From Neocallimastix lanati (nom. inval.) (lineage: Eukaryota; Neocallimastigomycota; Neocallimastigomycetes; Neocallimastigales; Neocallimastigaceae), in assembly GCA_016946835.1 (NCBI GenBank), contig JACVTC010000130.1, forward strand, positions 12,501-76,500: 64,000 nt of DNA, in the 5' to 3' direction. The notes beneath the pieces are model-generated. The model did no database searches. It had not been told where the DNA came from and saw only the letters and a program-made list of their open reading frames with translations. This document shows, one piece after another, positions 23,620-35,600 of the stretch. Positions within the stretch are counted from its first letter, which is position 1. Each line of letters opens with the position of its first letter. Both the position numbers and the translations under genes were made by a program.

Positions 23620-23815
23620 TTATTTATTATTTATTATTTATTATTTATTATTTATTATTTATTATTTATTATTTATTATTTATTATTTATTATTTATTAT
23701 TTATTATTTATTATTTATTATTTATTATTTATTATTTATTATTTATTATTTATTATTTATTATTTATTATTTATTATTTATTATTTATTATTTATTATTT
23801 ATTATTTATTATTAA
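23620..23815 (+). repeat. Perfect TTATTTA array in unit 1
   Basis: About 28 uninterrupted heptamers. The matching arrays in units 2 and 3 (27330-27440, 31065-31290) are interrupted and of different length. Confidence 0.9.
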
Positions 23816-23999
23816 TGATTCAATTTCTTATTTTAAACTTCTTTTCTGGAATGTTCATTATGTAGTTGAAAGCTTTTATTGAATATAAATAGTAGTTGAT
23901 AAAAAATTATTTTAAAATTCTCATCAAAATTGGTAGTTTCATAAGATCTATCATAATATTTTATATCGATATTATATATATATATTAATTTATCTAATA

Positions 24000-24055
24000 T
24001 AATTTATAAAAAGAATAATAAATCTAATATAATTTATAAAGAGAATAAATATTTG
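24000..24055 (+). repeat. 33-bp repeat, 2 copies (unit 1)
   Basis: Two copies of the 33-bp unit (CTAATATAATTTATAAA core) that is expanded to five in unit 2 and four in unit 3. Confidence 0.8.
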
Positions 24056-24938
24056 AATCTTTAACAATAAGTATATATTTATTATATAATATTCAATAGT
24101 ATAACTTTATATAAACCATTACTTATATTAATTAAAGCATTATATTATATTTTTATTTACATACTTTTAAAATTACATAATAATAATGGTAATTGCCTAA
24201 AATATTTAAGATAAAAGTATCATTATTATAATTATTAATATTACTGTTGTTAATATAAATATAATGGTTTTATTACTTTTATTGTTATTATAAATACAAT
24301 CTTTTGAATATTATTAATACGATCTTTTTATTATTAATATTATTATAAATACAATCTTTTTATTATTTTTATTATTATTATTATAAATACAATCTTTTTA
24401 TTATTATTATAAATACGATCTTTTTATTATTATAAATACAGTCTTTTTATCATTATAAATACAATCTTTTTATTATTATAAATACAATCTTTTTATTATT
24501 ATAAATACAATCTTTTTATTATGATTATTATTAAAGATAATTGATTATTCATTATTATTGATTATCCAGATATTCAGATATGAATAAATCAAAAAAATAT
24601 TTCTTTCTAGAATAAATATCTTTTTACAATTACAACCGAATTCTTTCTAGAAATTTTTAATTACAAAAGATATATTGATTTCGACATCATTTTTAATGGA
24701 TTGATTGTGGAAAAATTTGATTGAAATATATTTAATATTTTAATATATAATTATATATAATTATATATATGATATTTGATTTTTTATTATAAAATTTTAT
24801 TATAAAATATATTATTAATACAATCATAATATATTACAATTAAAATTTTTATATTAATTTTGATTTAATCTGCTTTAAAATTTTTTTTATTATTATTTTA
24901 TTTTTTATATTAATTTTTTTTTTATTTCATTTTTTTTT

Positions 24939-25168
24939 TGCAAATATAAATAGAAAAATTTTTCTCTTTAAAATTATTTTTTAATACTTCGCGGATTATT
25001 TATCAAATTAAATTATTATTTTAGAATAATTTTTTTTATTTTAAATTACTTTACTTTATTATATAGAATTTATATTTTATTAAAAATATAAATATAGACT
25101 TATATAAAATACTTTTTCTTAAAATCTTTTTATTATAAAAAAAATTAATAGATTATTTATTATAAAAA
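24939..25168 (+). promoter_or_regulatory. Conserved KARI core promoter, copy 2
   Basis: TATAAATAG at 24945-24953 and ACTTCGCGGA at 24986-24995, 183 bp before the ATG. Layout as in copy 1. Confidence 0.6.
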
Positions 25169-26227
25169 ATGGTCAAGGTTATAAACTTCGGTGGTGTTGA
25201 CGAAACTGTCTATGAAAGATCCGATTTCCCTCAAGAAAAACTTAACCAAATATTCAAGGATGATACTTTTGCTGTAATTGGTTATGGTACTCAAGGTCGT
25301 AATCAATCTCGTAATTTAAGAGATAAGGGTTTCAAGGTTGTCATTGGTCTTCGTAAGGGTCCTTCTTGGGATCTCGCTAAGGAAGATGGTTGGGTTGAAG
25401 GTGAAACTCTTTTCGAAATAACTGAAGCCTGTAAGAAAGGTACCATTATCATGTATCTTCTTTCTGATGCTGGTCAAAAGGCTTGTTGGGATAGTATTAA
25501 GGAATTAGTTCATGGAAAAACTTTATACTTCTCTCATGGTTTCTCTATTGTCTTCAAGGATAAGACTGGAGTTGTTCCTCCAGCTGATTGTGATGTTATC
25601 ATGGTTGCTCCAAAGGGTTCTGGTACTACGGTTCGTACTCTTTTCTTAGAAGGTCGTGGTATCAATTCTTCTGTTGCTGTCTTCCAAGATTATTCTGGTA
25701 AGGCTGAAGAAAGAGCATATGCTGCAGGTATTGCTATTGGTTCTGGTTACCTTTATCCAACTACTTTCGAAAGAGAAACTTATTCTGATCTTACTGGTGA
25801 ACGTGGTACACTTATGGGTTGTATTCAAGGTGTTTTCAAGGCTCAATTTGAAGTTTTAATTTCACATGGTCATACTCCATCTGAAGCTTTCAATGAAACT
25901 GTTGAAGAAGCTACTCAATCTCTTTATCCACTTATTGGTAAGAATGGTATGGATTGGATGTATGATAACTGTTCAACTACAGCTCGTCGTGGAGCTCTTG
26001 ATTGGATGGATAAATTCTATGCAGCTACTAAACCAGTATTTGAAGAATTATATGAAAGTGTTAAGAATGGAACGGAAGCTGAAAACACTTTAATTGCTAA
26101 TTCTAAACCAGATTATCGTGAAAATCTTGCTAAAGAATTAAAGGCTCTTAGAGAATCACAAATGTGGCAAACAGCCGTTACTGTTCGTAGTCTTCGTCCA
26201 GAAAACCAAAAGGCCATTAAGAACTAA
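25169..26227 (+). CDS. ILV5: Ketol-acid reductoisomerase, copy 2
   Basis: Encodes the same 352 residues as copy 1, with scattered silent differences (for example Ile/Gly codons near 25260 and a Thr codon near 25978). All active-site motifs are intact, and the stop is followed by the same 3' flank. It is a functional-looking paralogue produced by tandem duplication of a 3.7-kb unit. Protein identity with silent drift points to purifying selection or recent gene conversion rather than to redundant decay. Confidence 0.95.
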   Translation: MVKVINFGGVDETVYERSDFPQEKLNQIFKDDTFAVIGYGTQGRNQSRNLRDKGFKVVIGLRKGPSWDLAKEDGWVEGETLFEITEACKKGTIIMYLLSDAGQKACWDSIKELVHGKTLYFSHGFSIVFKDKTGVVPPADCDVIMVAPKGSGTTVRTLFLEGRGINSSVAVFQDYSGKAEERAYAAGIAIGSGYLYPTTFERETYSDLTGERGTLMGCIQGVFKAQFEVLISHGHTPSEAFNETVEEATQSLYPLIGKNGMDWMYDNCSTTARRGALDWMDKFYAATKPVFEELYESVKNGTEAENTLIANSKPDYRENLAKELKALRESQMWQTAVTVRSLRPENQKAIKN

Positions 26228-26387
26228 ATTAAATCTTATTAAAATAGAAGAAGATAAAAAAATTAAGTTTTAATTTATTAATTAATAACTTTATTTTTTT
26301 ATTATTTTATTTAATATACCTCTCCTATTTCAAGTATAATTAGATTTTTAATTACACTTGTTTATTTCAATATTAATGAATAATAAT

Positions 26388-26423
<36 letters not shown>

Positions 26424-26455
26424 TTAAAAATTTATTTTATTATTTCATTAATATT

Positions 26456-26486
<31 letters not shown>

Positions 26487-26489
26487 ATC

Positions 26490-26515
26490 ATAAACTCAAT
26501 AAATTTTGAGTTTAT
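26490..26515 (+). terminator. Conserved 3' hairpin after KARI copy 2
   Basis: Same 10-bp stem and 6-nt loop as after copy 1. Confidence 0.45.
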
Positions 26516-27329
26516 TTGTATATAGAAAAACTAAAACAAAATTATTAGATGATATAATAAATTATTTAATCTAATTAATTATTGTTTTATTTTTATTTTA
26601 AACAAAAATTTTTAAAAAGAAAAAAATTAAAAAAAAACTAACTTTCATATATTAGTTAATTCAATAGAATTTTTGAAAATTTTCTTTAATTCTATTTTAT
26701 TTTAATTTTTTTTTTTTTTTAAAAATTTTTTTCAATTATGATAGAAGGCTTTTAATTAAAATATTTTAAAAAAAATTTTATTTTTTCAATTTTTATATTT
26801 GCTTTGTTAAAAAAAAAAAAGAAAAAAAATATTATTAATAAAAAAAATAATAACATTAAAAAAAAGAAGAAACAAAAAAAAAAATTGTTTATGTACATAA
26901 TATTATATTAAATGTATAAATAAAAATTTACTAAAAAAAATAAATAAAAAAAAAAATAAAAAATTAGATAAGTGTCCTTTTTAATTTTTATAATACGTAT
27001 ATATATTCAAACAAAAAAAAAAAAAAAAACATTTAACATTATATAATAGATAGATCAAATTAGAATAGCAGATTATAAGTAAATTTTATGATTTTTTAAT
27101 AATATAAAATGATATTGTTATTTCATATTTTCATATTATTTAATTTGTGTTACATCATATAAAAGTATAAATATTGGATTAATTAAATTTAGCCATATTA
27201 AATTTATGATTTATTAAAACTAATACATATAAATTGTGTTTTACTTTTTTTTTTTTTTTTTACTTTAACCCTTATTTTTAATTATATATTTAATATCGAT
27301 TTTGTTCATTATTATTATTGTTGTTTATT

Positions 27330-27440
27330 AATTATTTATTATTTATTATTTATTATTTATTATTTATTATTTATTATTTAATTATTTATTATTTATTATA
27401 TATTATTTATTATTTATTATTTATTACTTATTATTAATGA
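27330..27440 (+). repeat. TTATTTA array in unit 2
   Basis: Short interrupted heptamer array at the same place in the unit as 23620-23815. Confidence 0.85.
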
Positions 27441-27606
27441 TTCAATTTCTCATTTTAAACTTCTTTTCTGGAATGTTCATTATGTAGTTGAGAGCTTTTA
27501 TTGAATATAAATAGTAGTTGATAAAAAATTATTTTAAAATTCTCATCAAAATTGGTAGTTTCATAAGATCTATCATAATATTTTATATCGATATTATATA
27601 TATTAA

Positions 27607-27775
27607 TTTATCTAATATAATTTATAAAAAGAATAATAATATATTTAATATAATTTATAAAAAGAATAATAATATATTTAATATAATTTATAAAAAGAAT
27701 AATAATATATTTAATATAATTTATAAAAAGAATAATAATATATTTAATATAATTTATAAAAAGAATAAATATTTG
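27607..27775 (+). repeat. 33-bp repeat, 5 copies (unit 2)
   Basis: Five near-identical 33-bp units. The length is a multiple of three, so a frame reading NIIYKKNNNIF repeats stays open, but that frame has no ATG and is treated as non-coding. Confidence 0.85.
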
Positions 27776-28650
27776 CATCTTTAATAATAAGTATATATTT
27801 ATTATATAATATTCAATAGTATAACTTTATAAACCATTATTTATATTAATTAAAGCATTATATTATATTTTTATTTACATACTTTTAAAATTACATAATA
27901 ATAATGGTAATTGCCTAAAATATTTAAGATAAAAGTATCATTATTATAATTATTAATATTACTGTTGTTAATATAAATATAATGGTTTTATTACCTTTAT
28001 TATTATTATAAATGCAATCTTTTGAGTATTATTAATACGATCTTTTTATTATTAATATTATTATAAATACAATCTTTTTATTATTATTATAAATACGATC
28101 TTTTTATTATTATTATTATTATCACTATAAATACAATCTTTTTATTATTATAAATACAATCTTTTTATTATTACAAATACAATCTTTTTATTATTATAAA
28201 TACAATCTTTTTATTATGATTATTATTAAAGATTAAAGATAATTGATGATTCATTATTATTGATTATCCAGATATTCAGATATGAATAAATCAAAAAAAT
28301 ATTTCTTTCTAGAATAAATATCTTTTTTCAATTACAACCGAATTCTTTCTAGAAATTTTTAATTACAAAAGATATATTGATTTCGACATCATTTTTAATG
28401 GATTGATTGTGGAAAAATTTGATTGAAATATATTTAATATTTTTATATATAAATATATATATTTATATATATTTATATATGTGATATTTGATTTTTTATT
28501 ATAAAATTTTATTATAAAATATATTATTAATACAATCATAATATATTACAATTAAAATTTTTATATTAATTTTGATTTAATCTGTTTTAAAATTTTTTTT
28601 ATTATTATTTTATTTTATATATTAATTTTTTTTATTTCATTTTTTTTTTT

Positions 28651-28877
28651 TGCAAATATAAATAGAAAAATTTTTCGCTTTAAAAATATTTTTAATACTT
28701 CGCGGATTATTTATTAAATTAAATTATTATTTTAGAATAATTTTTTTTTTAAACTACTTTACTTTATTATATAGAATTTATATTTTTTTTAGAAATATAA
28801 ATATAGATTTATATAAAATACTTTTTCTTAAAATCTTTTTATTATAAAAAAAATTAATAGATTATTTATTATAAAAA
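28651..28877 (+). promoter_or_regulatory. Conserved KARI core promoter, copy 3
   Basis: TATAAATAG at 28657-28665 and ACTTCGCGGA at 28697-28706, 181 bp before the ATG. Confidence 0.6.
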
Positions 28878-29936
28878 ATGGTCAAGGTTATAAACTTCGG
28901 TGGTGTTGACGAAACTGTCTATGAAAGATCCGATTTCCCTCAAGAAAAACTTAACCAAATATTCAAGGATGATACTTTTGCTGTAATTGGTTATGGTACT
29001 CAAGGTCGTAATCAATCTCGTAATTTAAGAGATAAGGGTTTCAAGGTTGTCATTGGTCTTCGTAAGGGTCCTTCTTGGGATCTCGCTAAGGAAGATGGTT
29101 GGGTTGAAGGTGAAACTCTTTTCGAAATAACTGAAGCCTGTAAGAAAGGTACCATTATCATGTATCTTCTTTCTGATGCTGGTCAAAAGGCTTGTTGGGA
29201 TAGTATTAAGGAATTAGTTCATGGAAAAACTTTATACTTCTCTCATGGTTTCTCTATTGTCTTCAAGGATAAGACTGGAGTTGTTCCTCCAGCTGATTGT
29301 GATGTTATCATGGTTGCTCCAAAGGGTTCTGGTACTACGGTTCGTACTCTTTTCTTAGAAGGTCGTGGTATCAATTCTTCTGTTGCTGTCTTCCAAGATT
29401 ATTCTGGTAAGGCTGAAGAAAGAGCATATGCTGCAGGTATTGCTATTGGTTCCGGTTACCTTTATCCAACTACTTTCGAAAGAGAAACTTATTCTGATCT
29501 TACTGGTGAACGTGGTACACTTATGGGTTGTATTCAAGGTGTTTTCAAGGCTCAATTTGAAGTTTTAATTTCACATGGTCATACTCCATCTGAAGCTTTC
29601 AATGAAACTGTTGAAGAAGCTACTCAATCTCTTTATCCACTTATTGGTAAGAATGGTATGGATTGGATGTATGATAACTGTTCAACCACAGCTCGTCGTG
29701 GAGCTCTTGATTGGATGGATAAATTCTATGCAGCTACTAAACCAGTATTTGAAGAATTATATGAAAGTGTTAAGAATGGAACGGAAGCTGAAAACACTTT
29801 AATTGCTAATTCTAAACCAGATTATCGTGAAAATCTTGCTAAAGAATTAAAGGCTCTTAGAGAATCACAAATGTGGCAAACAGCCGTTACTGTTCGTAGT
29901 CTTCGTCCAGAAAACCAAAAGGCCATTAAGAACTAA
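28878..29936 (+). CDS. ILV5: Ketol-acid reductoisomerase, copy 3
   Basis: Same 352-residue protein as the other copies, with its own set of silent changes (for example GGTTCCGGT near 29450, shared with copy 4). Start, stop and flanks are conserved. Shared silent variants tie copies 3 and 4, and the promoter variant ties copies 2, 3 and 4, which suggests copy 1 split off first or that conversion has been partial. Confidence 0.95.
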   Translation: MVKVINFGGVDETVYERSDFPQEKLNQIFKDDTFAVIGYGTQGRNQSRNLRDKGFKVVIGLRKGPSWDLAKEDGWVEGETLFEITEACKKGTIIMYLLSDAGQKACWDSIKELVHGKTLYFSHGFSIVFKDKTGVVPPADCDVIMVAPKGSGTTVRTLFLEGRGINSSVAVFQDYSGKAEERAYAAGIAIGSGYLYPTTFERETYSDLTGERGTLMGCIQGVFKAQFEVLISHGHTPSEAFNETVEEATQSLYPLIGKNGMDWMYDNCSTTARRGALDWMDKFYAATKPVFEELYESVKNGTEAENTLIANSKPDYRENLAKELKALRESQMWQTAVTVRSLRPENQKAIKN

Positions 29937-30191
29937 ATTAAATCTTATTAAAATAGAAGAAGATAAAAAAATTAAGTTTTAATTTATTAATTAATAACTT
30001 TATTTTTTTATTATTTTATTTAATATACCTCTCCTATTTCAAGTATAATTAGATTTTTAATTACACTTGTTTATTTCAATATTAATGAATAATAATAACA
30101 AATATATATATATATATATATATATTTTTTTTAAAAATTTATTTTATTATTTCATTAATATTCTTTTTTTTTTTTTTTTTTAAATAGAATC

Positions 30192-30217
30192 ATAAACTCA
30201 ATAAATTTTGAGTTTAT
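30192..30217 (+). terminator. Conserved 3' hairpin after KARI copy 3
   Basis: Same 10-bp stem and 6-nt loop as after copies 1, 2 and 4. Confidence 0.45.
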
Positions 30218-30731
30218 TTGTATATAGAAAAACTATAACAAAATTATTAGATGATATAATAAATTATTTAATCTAATTAATTATTGTTTTATTTTTATTT
30301 TAAACAAAAATTTTTAAAAAGAAAAAAAAATTAAAAAAAACTAACATTCATATATTAGTTAATTCAATAGAATTTTTGAAAATTTTCTTTAATTCTATTT
30401 TATTTTAATTTTTTTTTTTTTTTAAAAATTTTTTTCAATTATGATAGAAGGCTTTTAATTAAAATATTTTAAAAAAAATTTTATTTTTTTAATTTTTATA
30501 TTTACTTTGTTAAAAAAAAAAAAGAAAAAAAATATTATTAATAAAAAAAATAATAACATTAAAAAAAAGAAGAAACAAAAAAAAAATGTTTATGTACATA
30601 ATATTATCTTAAATGTATAAATAAAAATTTACTAAAAAAAATAAATAAAAAAAAAATAAAAAAATAAAAAATTAGATAAGTGTCCTTTTTAATTTTTATA
30701 ATACGTATATATATTCAAACAAACAAACAAA

Positions 30732-30766
<35 letters not shown>

Positions 30767-31064
30767 ATTTAACATTATATAATAGATAGATCAAATTAGA
30801 ATAGCAGATTATAAGTAAATTTTATGATTTTTTAATAATATAAAATGATATTGTTATTTCATATTTTCATATTATTTAATTTGTGTTACATCATATAAAA
30901 GTATAAATATTGGATTAATTAAATTTAGCCATATTAAATTTATGATTTATTAAAACTAATACATATAAATTGTGTTTTACTTTTTTTTTTTTTTTTTTTA
31001 CTTTAACCCTTATTTTTAATTATATATTTAATATCAATTTTGTTCATTATTATTATTGTTGTTT

Positions 31065-31290
31065 ATTAATTATTTATTATTTATTATTTATTATTTATTA
31101 TTTATTATTTATTATTTAATTATTTATTATTTATTATTTATTATTTAATTATTTATTATTTATTATATATTATTTATTATTTAATTATTTATTATTTATT
31201 ATATATTATTTATTATTTATTATTTATTATTTATTATTTATTATTTATTATATATTATTTATTATTTATTATTTATTACTTATTATTAAT
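31065..31290 (+). repeat. Expanded TTATTTA array in unit 3
   Basis: Interrupted heptamer array, about twice the length of the unit 2 array, with repeated TTATATATTATTTA variant blocks that show internal duplication. Confidence 0.85.
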
Positions 31291-31459
31291 GATTCAATTT
31301 CTCATTTTAAACTTCTTTTCTGGAATGTTCATTATGTAGTTGAGAGCTTTTATTGAATATAAATAGTAGTTGATAAAAAATTATTTTAAAATTCTCATCA
31401 AAATTGGTAGTTTCATAAGATCTATCATAATATTTTATATCGATATTATATATATTAAT

Positions 31460-31590
31460 TTATCTAATATAATTTATAAAAAGAATAATAATATATTTAA
31501 TATAATTTATAAAAAGAATAATAATATATTTAATATAATTTATAAAAAGAATAATAATATATTTAATATAATTTATAAAAAGAATAAATA
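31460..31590 (+). repeat. 33-bp repeat, 4 copies (unit 3)
   Basis: Four copies of the unit seen at 27607-27775. Confidence 0.85.
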
Positions 31591-32418
31591 TTTGCATCTT
31601 TAATAATAAGTATATATTTATTATATAATATTCAATAGTATAACTTTATAAACAATTATTTATATTAATTAAAGCATTATATTTTTATTTACATACTTTT
31701 AAAATTACATAATAATAATGGTAATTGCCTAAAATATTTAAGATAAAAGTATCATTATTATAATTATTAATATTACTGTTGTTAATATAAATATAATGGT
31801 TTTATTACTTTTATTATTATTATAAATGCAATCTTTTGAGTATTATTAATACGATCTTTTTATTATTAATATTATTATAAATACAATCTTTTTATTATTA
31901 TTATTATTATCACTATAAATACAATCTTTTTATTATTATAAATACAATCTTTTTATTATTATAAATACAATCTTTTTATTATTACAAATACAATCTTTTT
32001 ATTATTATAAATACAATCTTTTTATTATTACAAATACAATCTTTTTATTATTATAAATACAATCTTTTTATTATGATTATTATTAAAGATAATTGATGAT
32101 TCATTATTATTGATTATCCAGATATTCAGATATGAATAAATCAAAAAAATATTTCTTTCTAGAATAAATATCTTTTTTCAATTACAACCGAATTCTTTCT
32201 AGAAATTTTTAATTACAAAAGATATATTGATTTCGACATCATTTTTAATGGATTGATTGTGGAAAAATTTGATTGAAATATATTTAATATTTTTATATAT
32301 AATTATATATAATTATATATATGATATTTGATTTTTTATTATAAAATTTTATTATATAATATATTATTAATATAAACATAATATATTACAATTAAAATTT
32401 TTATATTAATTTTGATTT

Positions 32419-32657
32419 TGTTGTGAAATATATAACTTTATTAATAAATATCAAAGGTGTACATATATTAAATTTTAATTTTACATGTATTTTATACTAT
32501 TACATTTACACATGATTCACATACATTTATTACATATATCATATAACTTATTTTACGCCACTATTACGTACGCTAGCTCATATATCTATGTTATACTATA
32601 TACATTATATTATTTATATTATTTATACTTGTGTAATATTAAACTTAATTTCTAACA
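32419..32657 (-). repeat. copia 3' LTR
   Basis: 239 bp, same sequence as the 5' LTR by eye. It is preceded on the element strand by GGGGGAATG, a purine-rich tract at 32658-32664 suitable as polypurine tract. Confidence 0.9.
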
Positions 32658-32670
32658 TTCCCCCGTAAGT

Positions 32671-35600
32671 TTAATATTCATAAATTTTGTATAGTAAAGA
32701 GTTCTTGAATTTTTTCGTTAAAGTACCATTAAGGTATTTGGTAAAACCGTCTGCAATATTGTATTGTGATTTGATATACTTGAGGTCTATTTTATCTTCT
32801 TTTATCAATTCTCTTATTTTATGATATCTCAAATCTATGTGTCTTGATTTTGGATTAATTGTTTCATTCTTACTATTATAAATTGCAGCTCTATTATCAA
32901 TGTTAATTGTTATACAATCAATTTTTATGCCTAATTCATTCAGTAAATTTCTTAACCACATACATTTCAAAGCACATTCATTCAGACTATAATATTCACT
33001 TTCAGCGGTAGATATAGCTACGCAGTGTTGCAACTTTGAATACCATGTCACAGGAGCTGAACCCATAAATATTACGAAACCAGTAGTTGATCTTTTTGTC
33101 TCTCTATCACCACCTAGATCTGCGTCTACATATACTCTTATATTAATGTCTTTAGTAATCTTTAAACCATAATGTTTTGTACCTTTTAAGTATCTAAAAA
33201 TCTTGATAACATTCATCCAATCTTCGAGAGTAGGATCTTGATTCTTTCTAGTAGCTTTACTTGTCGCATACATAATATCTGGTCTTGTTCCCATAGCTAA
33301 ATATAGTAAGCATCCTACAGCCTGCATATATGTAGTTTTATCAAACTTTGTTTCTCTTAATTTCTCATTTTCAGTATACATCATATTTGATATCGCATTG
33401 TATTTATCAATGTCAAATCTATCTAAGATATCATTTAAATATTGTATTTGATGCATAATATAACCATCCTTGCATTTAATAAATTTGATTCCTATTATGA
33501 AATCAACCATTCCTAAGTCACTTAAATTGAATTTGTCTTTAATTTCTAATTTAATTCTATCTATAACACTTTTCTTTCCAGAAATTAGGATATCATCAAC
33601 ATAAATAGCAATTATACAAATAATATTCTTATTCTTATCTTTCAATATATAAACACATGGTTCGCTCTTTAATCTTTCAAAACCTATTTCAGTAAGAACA
33701 CTATCTAATTTATTATTCCACATACGACCAGCTTGTTTTAAGCCATAAATCGCTTTGTTCAACTTCCAATAGCCTTTACCATAATCTTCACTACCTTCAG
33801 GTATTTCCATATATAATTCTTCCTCTAAGTCAGCATTTAAATATGCCGCTTTAATATCAATTTGATAAATTTCAAAACCATAATAAATTGAAATTGCTAT
33901 AATGACTCTTAACGAATCTTGCTTTAAAGTAGGTGAGAATGTTTCTATATAGTCTATTCCATAAATTTGAGTAAAACCGCGAGCAACTAACCTCGCCTTA
34001 AATCTTATAATTATACCTACGTCATTTCTCTTATAGCTAAATACCCACTTAGCTGAAATTATATTCTTTCCTTTTGGAATTTCTTTAACAAGTGTGTACA
34101 CTTCCATATCCTTCATGTTATTTAATTCAGTTTCAATTGCCTTTAACCATTCCTCTTTATCAGGTCTATCAAATATATCTTTATACGAGTTTGGTAACGG
34201 TAATTCCATTTCACTACAATTTAATGCAACTAAATTATAATAATTACTTGCTCTCCTTTTCTTATAATTATTACTTTCATTCCTATCATTTAATTCTTCT
34301 TCATTCATTTCTTCAACATGTTTTCTTTTAGATAAAATACTTTCTTTATCTTTATTCATATTATCCGAAGTACTTACATTTGATTTACTTGCATATGGTT
34401 TATTTATGTTTTGTTTGTTTATATTTTGGTTAATTTCCGCATTAGAATTTCCAGATGTTGAGCTTGAATTATTATTTCTATTCGTTAAATTATTTAAATC
34501 AATTGATTTTCCATCACGCTTATTATAATCTCCATTATCTGTAATTCTTGGTATTTTACTGATTATTTCTTCTACCCTAGTATTATTATATTTCGAATTA
34601 TTTTGAGTTAACTGGTTTACATTATTGATATTATTTACATTATTAATTGAATTAGTTTGGTCATTTAAGTTGTTTCTATTATTCTTGTTAACATTATCAT
34701 TTTGAATTGCTTGATTTAAGTTGTCATTTGGACTGCCTTGTTTTAAATTGTTGTTCGAAATAACTTGATTTAAATTATTTAAATTACCTTGATTTAAATT
34801 GTTCGAGTTAAATTGATCATTATTGTCTGAATTATTTTGATTTGAATTATTGTTTAAATTATTTTGATTTAAATGGTCTACATCATTTGAATTTAATTGA
34901 TTTAAATTATTTTGATTAATATTTGAATTATTAGAAACGTTTAGATTTTGGTAATTTATGGGATGTCCATTCTGAGAATTTAAAACAGGAGAGGGAAAGT
35001 TTTGTGCTGTATAATTATAATAATTTGGAGGAATACAATAATTTAAATTATTATATGGATTTAAATTATATTGATTTGGAGCATAATGATTTTGGAAATT
35101 ATTTGGATAATTTACAAATGCATATGGATTATAATAATATAAATTATTAGGAGGTGGATAATCTAAATTATTGTAGTAATAGTTTGTGTACCCATTTATA
35201 TTATCATTTATGTTGTTGTTCATATTATTATTATTATCTACATTATTGTTTGTACTATTTTCCATATTGTTATTATTTTCATTTATACTTTTATCATTTA
35301 CGTTATTGTCCTCAAAGTCTACAACGTCTTCATCATCATTACTTCCCCCGATTTCATAATAAGGAGTGAAATTTATTAAATCCGGAGGAGAAGGAGGAGC
35401 AGAACCATTACCAGGAATATCTTCAAAAAATACAACAGAACGAGAAATAACAACTTTATTATTAGTGATATCAAAAATCCTATAAGCAGTTGGGTTGGTA
35501 TCGTATCCAAGAAAGATACCTGGGAGGGAAGAGTTAGTTAATTTATTTCTAAACTGTTTAGGGACAAGGAAAAAGACTTGACAACCAAAGACTCTAAACC

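Larger units (their letters stand above)
20690..24290 (+). repeat. KARI tandem unit 1
   Basis: First unit of the array. It has a 23-bp minisatellite block, distal and proximal promoter region, the KARI gene, a conserved 3' hairpin, a heptamer array (23620-23815) and two copies of a 33-bp repeat. Upstream similarity to the other units starts near 20690, and sequence before that is unique. Confidence 0.8.
24291..28010 (+). repeat. KARI tandem unit 2
   Basis: Same order of elements as unit 1. It differs in minisatellite copy number, has a shorter heptamer array (27330-27440) and has five copies of the 33-bp repeat (27607-27775). The KARI start codon lies 3680 bp after that of unit 1. Confidence 0.85.
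28011..31850 (+). repeat. KARI tandem unit 3
   Basis: Start codon 3709 bp after that of unit 2. It is closer to unit 2 than to unit 1 (shared GCGG variant in the promoter, shared 3' flank details). Four copies of the 33-bp repeat, and an expanded heptamer array at 31065-31290. Confidence 0.85.

Noticed and set aside
27518-27784. Frame with NIIYKKNNNIF repeats in units 2 and 3
   Set aside because: Starts at TTG, is made of a 33-bp minisatellite, and is not preserved in unit 1.
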